DNA from: Sarcocystis neurona
Lineage: Eukaryota; Apicomplexa; Conoidasida; Eucoccidiorida; Sarcocystidae
DNA: 64,000 nucleotides
NCBI GenBank assembly: GCA_000727475.1
Contig: KL647298.1
Span: 2,943,810-3,007,809 of the forward strand
Direction of reading: 5' to 3'
The notes below the pieces were generated by a model that did no database searches, was not told the DNA's origin, and saw only the letters and a program-made list of their open reading frames with translations. Positions 12,101-22,700 of the stretch are shown one piece after another. A program made the translations under genes and the position numbers. Each line of letters begins with the position of its first letter. Position 1 is the stretch's first letter.

Positions 12101-14603
12101 AGCGTACTTGCTGCTGCTGCTGCTGTTGCATCTGCCAGCGGGCCAGCAGACTACAGACGGTGAACAAGGAAACGAAGAAGCAGCAGCGGAAGTCGGGGAT
12201 GCAGCGCGTAAAGGAGCCAGGAGCAACGCGTCCGAGCAGCCCGCTGCGGACTGTCTTTGCTGCTCCTCCTTATATCTGTCATGCAGACGCGGCTCCTCTT
12301 CGGCTTGCTGCTGTCGCTGTCCCGCTTGTTGCTGCTGCGCCTGTTCGGCTTGCTGCTGCTGATGCTGTTCTGCTTGCTGCCGCTGCTGCCCTTCGACTTG
12401 CTGCCGCTGCTTTTCTAATTGCTGCTGCTGCTGTTCCGCTTGCTGCTGTTGTTCGGCTTGGTGCTGCTGCCGTTTCAATTGCTGCTGTCGCTGTTCGAAT
12501 TGCTCCTGCTGTTGTTCGAATTGTTGCTGCTGCTGCTGCTGGATTTGCTGCTGCTGCTGTTGAGGTTGCCGCTGGTGCTGCTGCTGTTCGTCGGGTTGCT
12601 GTTGCTGCTGCTGCTGCAGCCTCTCGGCGTACTGAGAAATTCTTTCAAAACTGATCAGCAGCTTCTTGCACAGGACTTCGTCGTCGGTTAAATCATCAAT
12701 CCCCAGCAAAATTGCCGCTGCTGTGCTTCTTCCTGCTGCTGCCGCCTTGTTGCTGCCGCTGCTGCTACTATCGCCGCTTTCTCTTCTCGCCGCTGCTGCT
12801 GCAGCAGCCACGGCAGCAGCAACTGCTCGGCCCGCCTCACCATTTGTCGCGAGCACCAAGTTCTTATTTTCATGTGGCAGCAACATGCTGCACTCCCCTC
12901 TCCTTCCATCGGGCAAATAATTTGCTGCTGCTGCTGTTGTTGTTGCGGCATGCCCTCCTTCCTCGTCGTCTGCCGGCGCGCAATCGCTCCTGCTGCTGTC
13001 CCTTTGCCTCTCCTGCAACAACTGCTGCTTCTTCTTTTGCAGCTGTTCACACCGTTGCTGCTGCTGCTGTTGCTGCCGCTGCAGCTGTTGCTGCTGCCGC
13101 TGCTGCTGCTGCTGTTGCTGCCTCTCCTCCTTCTGTTGCTGCCTCTCGTCCTTCTGTTGCTGCTGCTCGTCCTTCTGTTGCCGCTTCTGCTGCTGCGCCC
13201 TCTGCGCTCCTCCTCGAGGTGCTGCTGCTGCTACTGCTCTCCTTCTTCTGCCGCGGCTGCACGCGCCGCTGTGGAGTGGCTGCCCCACGTCTGCTGCCTC
13301 TCTTTTTCTTGCAGCGAATGCTGCTGTTGAAGTCTCTCCCAGAACGACCGCAGAGAGAAACTGCCGGTGCTGCCGTCCCTCCCGCTGCAGCACATGCAGC
13401 AGCAGGCTACGCAGCCTTCACGCGCTTCTCCTGTCCGCACATACATATCCTGTATTACATATTATATATTATATCTTAAAGCGTCTGTATCTAATATACA
13501 AAATATAGTATACACAACACATTATACAGTATATATATATATAGTCCACATTGTATGTATACAGTTCATACATATATATACATACACATATATATATGTA
13601 TGTATATCACATAGTATATATTATATATGCAGTCCATATCATTTATATATATATATATACAGTACATACATACGTTTACATATACATATATGTATATATA
13701 TATGTACATTACATGATATATATTACGTATAGTCCATATTATTTATATGTATATACATATATATACAGTTCATGCACATATATATATATATATGCATAGA
13801 TGTATGTACATTACGTATTATATTACATTATAATAATATATATCACATATAATATACATGAAAATCAATAAAATATATAATATATAATATAATGTATTTA
13901 TAAATAATATATACATTATATAGATGGCGTGTATATATTATATGAATACTACATATACAACCTATCTATGTATTATATATTATATATAATATGTATATAT
14001 ATGTTATATGTATATATGTATGTAGTTTATATATGGAGAGAGAGATATATTTATTGTCGAATATGGGAGTATTTTGTCCACGTGAACTTCAAAAGAAAGT
14101 TTTGTTAGGAGGGAAAGAAAGAAGAAGGGCTCCTTTTCAAAGTGGTGGAAGACCTGCAGTTCGTCTTCTCTCTTCTTCTCTCGTTGCTGCTGTTGCTGCT
14201 GCTGCGGCGTGGGTGATTTCACCGCCTGCGCCCCTAGTGCTGTCTTCGTTCCTGTCGCTGCTGCTGCTGCTCCTTGTCCTGCTGCTCCTTCTCCTCCTCC
14301 TGTTCCTCCTGCAGCTGCTGCCGATTTTCGATCTGCCCTCACCAGCGCCGGTGCTGCTGCTAACGCTACTGCTGCCCGGGCTGCTGCTGTTGCTGCTGGG
14401 GCTGCCGCTGCTCCTCTTCCTCCTCCCCTTCCTCCTCCTCCTATTCCTCCCTCCGCCTCCTCGTCCGCTGTTCGTGCTGCTGCTGCTTCGTCTGTAGAAA
14501 CCTGCCGCAGCTTCCACTGCCACGGTTGCTCGGCTGCTCCTGTGTGTCCGCGAGCGGGGTTGTTGCTGATTTTTTTGCTGCTGTCGTTGTTGGGAGAACT
14601 CAT
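3152..14603 (-). CDS. Giant low-complexity (Ala/Gln/Ser-run) protein with acidic SIM-like motifs, multi-exon
   Basis: Proposed exons on the minus strand: 14603-14154 (ATG at 14603), 13384-12155, 11915-9512, and about 8852-3152 (stop at 3152). The first two junctions are in phase. The acceptor before 11915 (acttttgtttgcag) and the donor at 9511 (gtgaga) are strong. The last junction does not keep phase with my first-choice sites, so one boundary there is wrong. Runs of Ala, Gln and Ser alternate with unique helical pieces such as DDLTDDEVLCKKLLISFERI (about 12.65 kb), RRWCIQQVEEMARGIWQCL (about 6.06 kb) and DVVQQWLQLLQVLQAKLDL (about 8.45 kb). Three hydrophobic cores followed by acidic or Ser tracts (DVISVLDSEAEEE, VEVISSDEED, EISSSSEEEEE) resemble SUMO-interaction motifs. 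No catalytic domain was recognised. A nuclear scaffold is possible but is inference. Parts in pure repeat could be intron. Confidence 0.45.
4016..4335 (-). repeat. 21-bp minisatellite encoding a Ser/Gly heptad-like array
   Basis: On the plus strand the unit gagctgctgccgctgctgct plus one base recurs about 14 times with small changes. Read in the gene's minus-strand frame it encodes a 7-residue SGSSSSS-type repeat. The period is exactly seven codons, so copy-number change keeps the frame open. It lies inside the giant minus-strand gene at 3.15-14.6 kb. Confidence 0.75.
12290..12640 (-). repeat. Gln-rich coiled-coil repeat tract
   Basis: The plus strand is dominated by CTG/TTG triplets. The minus-strand translation in the gene frame is mostly Gln broken by Glu, Ala, Arg and Lys (for example QQAEQQQQAEQQQQQLEKQ), about 110 residues. 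It immediately follows the non-repetitive helix near 12.65 kb of the giant gene and is probably an extended coiled coil or polyQ segment of that protein. Confidence 0.6.
13435..14065. repeat. AT-rich TATA/ATAC microsatellite block inside the first intron of the giant gene
   Basis: About 630 bases of almost pure tatata, atatac and acatac words, flanked on both sides by CAG-rich sequence. The proposed minus-strand exons end at 14154 and resume at 13384, so the block would be most of a roughly 770-base intron. There are no credible codons. The sharp change from GC-rich triplet repeat to AT dinucleotide repeat is conspicuous. Confidence 0.75.
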
Positions 14604-15399
14604 CCCGCTGCTGCTTCTGCTGCTGGCGCTCTTGCTGGCCTTACCGCGCGAGTGCTGCTGCCGTCGCTCCTCGTGCCGCTACTAATCAGCTACTCCTCAC
14701 ACGTTGCTGTTGCTGCTCGCTTCCCCTCTACACTAAACTGCTGCTGCCTTTGTTGTCAAAAAGGCTGCTGCTTCTGGGCGTGCTGCTGCTGCTGTTAACG
14801 CCGCGCCGCGCCCGCTGCAACTGCTCCTGCTCTCACGGTGTTGCTGCCGCTGCAGACGCTGCTGCAATTATTATTGTTGCTGTTGCCGCTTCTACCTTGC
14901 CGCTGCTGCTGCTGTTGCCCAGTTCGTCTCTCTGGTCGCGCAGGCGCACGAGATTTGCTGCGCGTTGCGCGGAGGAGGAAACGGAGGCGGGAGAGAGAAA
15001 CCAAAAAGAGTGTCTCGAAGGAAAAGAGGCGAAGACGTGCAGAAAAACTCTTGAAGTTTCAATGAGAAGATATCGAAGCAGCACATCTAAACACATTCCA
15101 CAGCCACACACCAAGAAATACTGCATGCACATGTCTATATATATAGGTATATGTGGAGGTGCCAGCGAGTGTCTGTGTGTGTGTAGGAAAAGCAGAAGAA
15201 ACCGACACATCACCGGTAGAGTTATCCGTTTGGCTTATGGTATCCACACATACACCCAGTACATATTGCAGACCGCAGCTATGTGAAAAAATGTAACAAA
15301 TACCCGCGCATGTGATGCTTGCTACAACGCCGCATCGATTTTGGCCTGGCTCTGCAACTGCGGATCTCTTCATAGGTCGAGACAAAAAAAAAAGCGACG
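14604..15399. other. Upstream flank of the giant gene; repeat-rich then unique, no firm gene
   Basis: Bases 14604-14940 are CTG-rich on the plus strand, and all frames are partly open. A minus frame (ending near 14833) carries AANLVRLRDQRDELGNSSSS, which could be another exon. Bases 15000-15390 are unique sequence with short AT words and no convincing open frame. Confidence 0.4.
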
Positions 15400-15414
15400 A
15401 TGCTTCTGATTTTC

Positions 15415-15987
15415 ATGGAACCGAGCGAGAATGAAGTGGCACATAAACTTGTCCTGCAGCGAGAAGAGATCGCAAAACGGGTCGCAGAGCCGTCTCCAGC
15501 CCGACCCCCCGATCCACAACGAACGGACAAAAAGGCAAATCTCTTCCGACAAACCGCCACAGGTCCTTCTACTGCAGAGCACAACACCAACAGGAGCCGC
15601 AACAACAGCAGCAGCAGCACTCGCAGCAGCAGGTCACAACAGCAGCAGCGGCTACAGCAGGAGAGCAGCAACAGCAGCAGCGGCAGCAACAGTCAGTTAG
15701 GAGACAGCGCCGCAGGCGCGCATCTGCAGCAGCGGCAGCAGAAGGGGCAGACAGGCAGCAACACAGCAGCAGCAGCAGCTGCAGCAGCAGCAGCAGCTGC
15801 TGCAGCAGCAGCAGAACACCTGCCACGAGTAAATGAAACACCAGAACACAGGAGGAGCGTCCGTAGCAGCCGTAAAATAAGAAGGACGTGCAGCAGCAGC
15901 AACTGCTGTAGCAGCAGCACAAGGGGAGCAGCAGAAGAGGCTTACTGCTGCGCTAACAGGAAGGGGAATAAACGGAGTCGCGGATGA
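15415..15987 (+). CDS. Candidate small low-complexity protein (hypothetical)
   Basis: An open frame of about 190 codons. The first in-frame ATG is at 15400 and a second, followed by a more natural N-terminus (MEPSENEVAHKLVLQREEI), at 15415. The first 60 residues are non-repetitive and charged, suggesting a short helix. The remainder is Ser/Asn/Gln-rich from CAG triplets, with an Ala run of about 17 around 15765-15815, and the end is basic. No family was recognised. It could equally be an exon of a larger gene or repeat-derived. The unique N-terminal part is the main support. Confidence 0.3.
   Translation: MEPSENEVAHKLVLQREEIAKRVAEPSPARPPDPQRTDKKANLFRQTATGPSTAEHNTNRSRNNSSSSTRSSRSQQQQRLQQESSNSSSGSNSQLGDSAAGAHLQQRQQKGQTGSNTAAAAAAAAAAAAAAAAEHLPRVNETPEHRRSVRSSRKIRRTCSSSNCCSSSTRGAAEEAYCCANRKGNKRSRG
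15760..15815. repeat. Interrupted CAG/CTG palindrome
   Basis: A run of CAG triplets switches to CTG and back (agcagctgcagcagcagc then agctgctgcagcagcagc), giving a stretch that can fold on itself. In the plus-strand candidate frame it encodes the long Ala run. Confidence 0.6.
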
Positions 15988-16540
15988 CCACACGCAGCAG
16001 CAGCATAGCAGAAGCGACACCAGCAACAACACTAGCAGCTGGTCTCACAGACATGTCCACAAAAGAAGGTATGAATAGGAGAGATAGACGATAGAAGGAA
16101 ACAGATCACCTACATGTATATATATATATACCCTGCATACGTGGATACATACCGTGACCGCGTTGGATCCTACGTATGTACACCTGTGCATCGATACCTA
16201 ATCCCGTCCATATATGCACATGGATATATTTGTTTAGGACATGGGCACGCTTGTAATTCTGTACACGTCCTCCGGTAGGCATTATTTCACTACCGCCACG
16301 AGAGAAACTGCCACACGTTTATATCCATACATACCCGCATAAATTTGTGCAGGATGTGGACAAGCTTGTACATCAGTCCACACCCTTCGTAACGTATTGA
16401 CTCACTGCGGCTGACCGAGAAAACTGCGTGTCTCGCACCGGGCCTAAACCTGTGCGCGTGTATACACAAACTATTGACACAGTCGCATCTTCGAGTCAAT
16501 ATACCAGAACTCATGTGTGCGCAGAGGGACGCGCTGCCTT

Positions 16541-16752
16541 GTGCACTGGCTGGAACTGCTGCCGTCGTACACAACTGTATACGTAAACACAAAAAACATA
16601 CATGTCTATACACAGAACTTTGTAATGAACACGTCTGTGTATATCTGTGCACAGGCTGTAACTGCTGCCGTCGTACACAACTATATACGTAAACACAAAA
16701 AACATACATGTCTATACACAGAACTTTGTAATGAACACGTCTCTGTATATCT
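16541..16752. repeat. Two-copy 106-bp direct tandem repeat
   Basis: Copy 1 is at 16541-16646 and copy 2 at 16647-16752. They share the core gtcgtacacaact and tgtctatacacagaactttg and differ at about four positions. A partial third start (gtgta) follows. A weaker and older similarity links 16220-16315 with 16340-16430 (the word aagcttgta versus acgcttgta, each followed by a gagaaactg-like word). No coding is evident; both strands have stops. Confidence 0.8.
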
Positions 16753-18923
16753 GTGTATCACCTATACGTTTACATATGTAGAAGTGTAGAAGGACATAAT
16801 TATACGACACGGGTGTGGACACCGATGGATACTCGACGAAGATGATCTGCCCGCACTTCGCACGTAATGTGCAGAACGAGAAACAGGGACTCCTTTCTTA
16901 ACGAGGTGTGTTTTCTTTTACCGGCTGCCGCGACAATGCGACAGCCATCATCGATTCAACAACAATACAGGGAAGTATGAGGTGGTAAGTTATCCAGGCA
17001 CTTGAAACAGTAACATCGTGCAACGCAAAGAATATTGTTTATGTATATACATATGTATGTAGGTGTACATGTGATATATACACGTTACGTTCAACTCTCG
17101 TACGCAGCTGCCTGAATTCAGCACCTGCAGGATCACCTCTCGCTTCTGTATAGTTTCCTGTTGATACAGGTATATTTATGTGTCCGTATATGGAATGAGT
17201 CGGGAGGCCTTGTCATAGTAGTGTTCCTAATCCCTAAGTAGTGCCAGGTGCTGCTGCCCGTGGGTCACTGCAGCCTTAGCAGCAAACAAGGTTAAGCTCC
17301 AGCAGAAGCGACCCGCAAAACAAGATACCAATGAGGCAGTGAGCGACACGTTTTTACAATGTGAATGCGACAAACTGATCAGGAGGACGAAAAATTCGTT
17401 TAAGCTCTTCAGGTTGCACACGAACACATACAAATCCACATACAAATCCACAAACACATCCGCATACAGGGTGTGCTGCGAGGAGTGTGAAGCCGAGAAC
17501 TTTGGGAGGCGGAGGAAACGAGCTGCCCGACTTACGTAACAATCCTACAATTCGTCACATAGCTCACTACACCATGGTGTATGCTCTTATAGCAAAAAGT
17601 AAGTTCGTAGACAGGTTCTGGGAATTACGGCCTGGCGTTCCCCTGCATGGCCACGTTCACGCAGGGCATAGCGAGCAATGCTGCCCGTAGTGTTGTTCTT
17701 TCTGGATAGGCTCTCTACTGCGGCTGTGCTGACGCATTAAGAACACGCTTAGCTGGGGCGTACAGGTACAAGGTGGATGAGACATTTTCGTAGACGCGTA
17801 ATATGGAAACATACTTAATCACCACATTTATAAAGAGATACGCGCAGAGGAACAGACGGTGCCAGTGATTCCCGTAAGAAAGGATACCGGCTGGGAACAG
17901 GGGCGGGTGGTTATGACCACGGAAAGATGACGCTGGTAAGGAAAACATCTTATACACTGGAGCCCTGCGGATGATAAAAGGCCATCTACAACGGTGTGCT
18001 GCCTCCTACGCCGTACAAGGTTGTTACCCGCCGGGACGGCTACTGGGCAGACAAACGTCTTTTTCTGGTTACGCGGACCTCAAGTAGACACGTCTGAGCT
18101 AGCGTTCAGTTTTTCGCCTACAGGGCATACCAGGACCAGCTTGTTAAACCTCAGCATTGACAAGGGCGTAAACTCGTTGCACCAATCTAGACCGCCGAAA
18201 CCATGACAACACCTTTTTCACTTTAGGAACACTGCAGGGGTGGGAGTCGGCACGCTGCGCTGAGGAAACCGTCACAATGAAAAGAGCACAGGGGACAAGA
18301 TCAGCTGCAGGAAGCCGGATGCGTCTCTCCTGGCATCGACACTCCTCAGAATGTAACTTCGCCCGCAAGTACACGCAACGGCACTGCATGCGTCCTCCAC
18401 AGTCTGTAACTTCATGCTGCAGAGATGCCTCAGTAATTCCACCCTTGAGGATGTTAACCACCTTAGCGCTTTCCCACTTTTCCTTTCAGTTTGTACCTTG
18501 TGTGCCCCCTGGGACGAGTAGTTACTTCGTAAGAATTGAAAGAGGGCTGCCGTGTGGCAGACGCATTGATCCAAAGGCACACAAGCCTCTGCGTACCCAG
18601 GTGGGGGATGAAGGTCTCCAGGTGGTGTCCAGCAGTGATTAGAACCACACATATTACGTGAGACGGTAATGGCTCCTACAACTGGTCACTGGTGGCTCTC
18701 TGTGGCAGTCCCCGATCGTGAGTAACTCCCTCAGGTCGGATGGCTACCTCCCCTTCAACCCACTGTAGGTAACAGGCGCCCTACTCCTTTTCAAGGGACC
18801 CTTTTGGGGTCGGTTTCTCTTGGATACGTACCCACCTGTTCACAACGCCATAAAACTGAACAAACATATACTGCAGTGCCCGTTTCCTGCGCTCTGAACA
18901 ATGTGCTGCCGGTTTTGCCGTAG

Positions 18924-19094
18924 CCCCTCGAGGAATACAACATAGACAGAATCCACCCCGTGCAGCGCGAAGTGCTCGGCTTCTTATATTACTATCAAGA
19001 TACTGTTATCGAGCCCGAAATCTTCACACGTCAGCTGCTGTTCACTCAAAAGTTTTGGCTCATGAGGTTCGGCCAGTCATGGCTGCGTCGGTAG
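18924..19094 (+). CDS. Weak candidate exon, hypothetical
   Basis: It follows ttttgccgtag, which could be an acceptor, and stays open for 56 codons to a TAG. The peptide is aromatic and hydrophobic in the middle (FLYYYQDTVIEPEIFTRQLL) and does not look random, but a second frame over the same bases is also open (containing ARNLHTSAAVHS, which resembles a mitochondrial presequence). I cannot choose between them, and no neighbouring exon was confirmed. Confidence 0.15.
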   Translation, partial: PLEEYNIDRIHPVQREVLGFLYYYQDTVIEPEIFTRQLLFTQKFWLMRFGQSWLRR

Positions 19095-22000
19095 ATTTGA
19101 ACGCGTGCGAAGGCCATCTATTGCAAGGGAGTACGCTACGTACAGACAAGGTATATGGGTTAGCTGCATCCGTCTCTCAACCCATCTTAGAACGGTATAC
19201 GGTGCAGTTCCTCGTAATTTGAGCCTACCGTTTACGGTGGCGTTAAACCGAGCAGGGAAACAGATTCAGTAGCCAACGACGCCAACGAAGAAAATGTCAT
19301 TATTCACAAACCCTCGGACGGAACCTCAGCAACGTTTTAGCATCCTAACGACGACATGATCCATACTTCATGATGTGACCAGGATACCGTGGCCTACAGG
19401 GGCCAAGCAACCGTCGTAGCACACTTTCCGCAGAGACGTTTATGGTGTGCGGCATATTAAGGATCCTCAATCTGGATGACTAAGCGCCTAAGTAGAGCAT
19501 GCCGCAGCGGACGCATCTTTTCAAAGAGAAAGGGCTTAAGAGACGGACGTTTCTCACGTAGCGGGTCTACACGTGTAGGATCGGCCGGTACGGGTCACCA
19601 CACGCTGCACTGGTATTTCAGATGCAGTTTTCGTCGCCCTCCTCGTCACTCTCGGCTCGGCGTCTCACACTGTTGTAGTTCACGCACACATTACCACCCT
19701 TGTCATCCACAGTCGTTTGCGAAGGGATCTCCGCTCTACCTGTCCTCTGTTGAACTACGGCCACACGACGGAGGCGGAACGGTAGTCACCTTGGACTGAA
19801 GTGACTGAGGTTGCAGGTAGTGGCCCGAAGACTACATGACGCGTCCGGTCAACTCGGTGACCATATCGCATTAAGGAGCACATTTAACCACGAGTAAGTC
19901 CAGATTTGCCGGGCCGTCAAGTCCTTTAAATGTTCCTTTTGTCCATGTTCCCCTGGACAATGCAGAATAGAGGGACGTGCCGTATTGTTGACTACTGTTG
20001 CGCCACACCTGCGCTTCTGTTTTGGATGTGTCTCTACCAGCGCTGCTGTGATGCGAAGCCCTACCTAGCGGTGCTCGAGAAAATGACGAGGGCATGAATT
20101 TCAGAGCATGTGACTAGAAACTGGGTTTGGAAAACACTGCTTGTCGCGGGCCTTCATCGTGCAGCGAGCACAGGCATGTAGGTGGTGGGCACGGGGGACG
20201 AATCGTGGCCGAGTAGCGACACCTATCCGACGTCTTGTTCTGCGCGTGTGTGCACCTGCTGACGTAAGCACAGTGTACACTTGAATAGCCCTCGACGCCA
20301 AAGAGTACACCGGGGCCAATGAGGCAGCTCTGGTGTCCCGGTGTTTCCATGCGTGTTGCGTTACAAACTCTGCTGCAACTGGGACAGGCATGCTGTACGT
20401 TAGTCCTCTCCGGGGACGCTTCCGTCTTCACGAAGGGATAATCCATCTGTACCCGCGGTGGTGAGGTTCTGCGCTACGCCAAAATCTGAACAAAGTTTCA
20501 TTTTGTTGTTATTTGCCCCTCCAGCCACGTTCAGCTTCCTGTTAACAAACAGGTCTTGAACGGGGCGAAATCCAGACGACTCTCCACATGTCAGCGTGTC
20601 GTCCTTTGCTTACAGGCCATACAGCGGAAGACGAAAGTTTTAGACCACATGCACCGTATACACACTTACTTTCCAGGTTTGCGTGACCGCTGGGATTGCT
20701 TCAAAGCAGTCTACACCAGTTTCCTCTCGAGTAATTGTACTGAGCGCATCGATTAACCAGTGTGATGTCAATGCTTTGACACTCAACGAATAGTCGCGTA
20801 GCGAAGGGTGTCATCTTCGCGCTGTGCAAAATCTGTTCGACCTGTATTCTGGTTTCCTCATATTCATGTGTGAAACTGTTGACTGACTCTTGACAGCAGT
20901 GGCTTCTGCATGCTGCGTGGTTTTATCTGTTTCGCTTCCTCTTTGCTGTCCGCTGGTTTTGCCCTCTGCTGCTTCAGTATACACAGGTCTATACACATAG
21001 ATGTGTATATACATACGGACATACATACCTACATACACACATATATATATATATATATATATGCTTTTACTCTATGCAGGAGTAGCGCACCCTGCCGGCG
21101 CCTGCAACCACGCTCCCTGTGAGACGTGGTCACTTACAAGGTTCTCTGTGTAGCATTGTGCTTCCCTCCGGCACTTCTCTTGAAAGCCCTCTCAGGAGAG
21201 TCCTTGTTGCACAGTGAAGTATTCGTCGGGTGTTTCCTCCGAGTGACCACCCACTTACTGGGGGTGAAATTTATGTGATCCGTAATGGACGGACATGACA
21301 ATGTTAGAAAGCCTTCTTCCACCTCACCCAGATCGGCGCCACGCAGCCGGACAGACAGCTATCGGCGTGTCAGTTTAGAAGCCGTATGTCGCTCACGCGT
21401 AAGTGTGTTTGCGTTATGAACAGAGCACAGAATCATTCACTCGAGCGCTCTAGTAGATCTCTGTTGGCCCAAAGAGGATCACGTCTAGGACACGGTACGC
21501 AGCAAGGGACAATCGTTGATTGGAGACGGGTATTCATGTCTTAGACTAGCGAGGTGAAATACGACCTCATGTAGAAGCTCCAGAGGCACCGATCATACAA
21601 GCTCTATTATTGTTAGCTCACACTCGCATCGACTGCTGCTGGATTGCCGGCGGCTGCGGTCTGCTCCTTGACCCGGCACTCGACTCGCGCTCTCCTGCGT
21701 TCTCCTCACATAGTTTTGTATGTGCTGCAGATAAGACAATGGTGTCGTGGCCATCATTCACTACAACGTACTACATGCGGCAGAGATGCTCCAAAAGAGT
21801 TCCTGGGCACACTGACGTTGAGGACCTGCCAGTACGACAGCCTTTTCTGGACTTTGAGAGGATGCCTTGCGAGCCGGAGGCTCGCTGACAGTGCTGTCCG
21901 GACACACTATGCTGGCAACGACGTCTGGAATGAGGTGCCCTGCTTCCATTGCGTTCAGTACCGCTGCGGTAAACATGCTGCAAAGGCCCTATAACTCAGC

Positions 22001-22501
22001 ACTCCACACTATTGACCAACGGTTGTAACATTGGAGGACGTGAACGCACAGCTGCGCTACACGAGGAATCAAGACCGTACTTAGGGCTCACTGTTTAATG
22101 CGCACTTCCGTGTCTTGCGACTATCGCTTCGGATAGTTCCTTTGGCCCGAGCGGCTGACTGCGCGTACTCTGCCAACCAGCCACAAGATAATGCAGCCAT
22201 TGTATGACTGCTTTTTTGGAAGCCTCTTGAGTGCAACCCTTATGGAGTAATGTGTTGCTGAACTAGTCCACCTCGTTCAGCCCTTTTTATGCTACCTAAA
22301 GGTTGATTCAACGCTGCCTCAGCCAGGTGTGACTGCTTGAAAGAAGAGCGGGGAAAGGAACTTCTGGACCAAGTTACCTTGCTGATTAACACGGACTGCA
22401 GAATAGGTACTTCGGCTATGATCACCGTGATTGGTACACCACGACAGTGCGTCCCTGCGTGGCGCTATTTAATATCTTTTCACCCGTGTGCCGCGTGACA
22501 G

Positions 22502-22700
22502 CCACCCGGGACAAGTGGCAAGGTCGTACAGCTTGTACATTATCGAGGATACACCCGCAACGCCGCACCCGAGTCCGTACGCAGCGTGGGCATACGAATG
22601 TGAGAAACACGCTTGGTACTGCAGGCAACACTGGGCAGAGAGAGCGACGGACATGGGGAGGAAGTTGACACCCTGCGGGGCAGCCGCCGCAAGTGTGTAG
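22502..22700 (+). CDS. Candidate terminal exon of an unidentified gene
   Basis: After a possible acceptor (gtgacag, ending at 22501) one frame runs to a TAG at 22700. It gives about 66 residues, ending with a Cys-containing helix-like segment (CEKHAWYCRQHWAERATD) and a short Ala tail. The pair of Cys seven residues apart with flanking aromatics looks constrained. There is no in-frame ATG before it, so if real it is a last exon whose partners lie upstream in the unresolved interval. No family was recognised. Confidence 0.25.

Larger units (their letters stand above)
16020..22480. other. Repeat-poor, gene-poor interval with only weak candidate exons
   Basis: Apart from the 106-bp repeat, this interval has balanced composition and no open frame much above 125 codons on either strand. 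Small intron-bounded pieces are possible. Plus 18924-19094 is open after a tag acceptor and reads VLGFLYYYQDTVIEPEIF. Plus 20612-20671 is bounded by a good acceptor (ttgcttacag) and a gt. Plus 21739-21888 has an ATG and 49 codons. None can be joined with confidence. A short AT/AC microsatellite lies at 20990-21062. No rRNA, tRNA or transposase signature was seen. Confidence 0.4.

Noticed and set aside
13435..14065. Ile/Tyr-rich frames in the AT island
   Set aside because: Microsatellite composition only; no start, splice or motif support.
1..16020. CRISPR-like or telomeric repeat interpretation of the repeats
   Set aside because: The repeats are CAG/CTG triplets without regular unique spacers, and no TTTAGGG-type telomere unit was seen.
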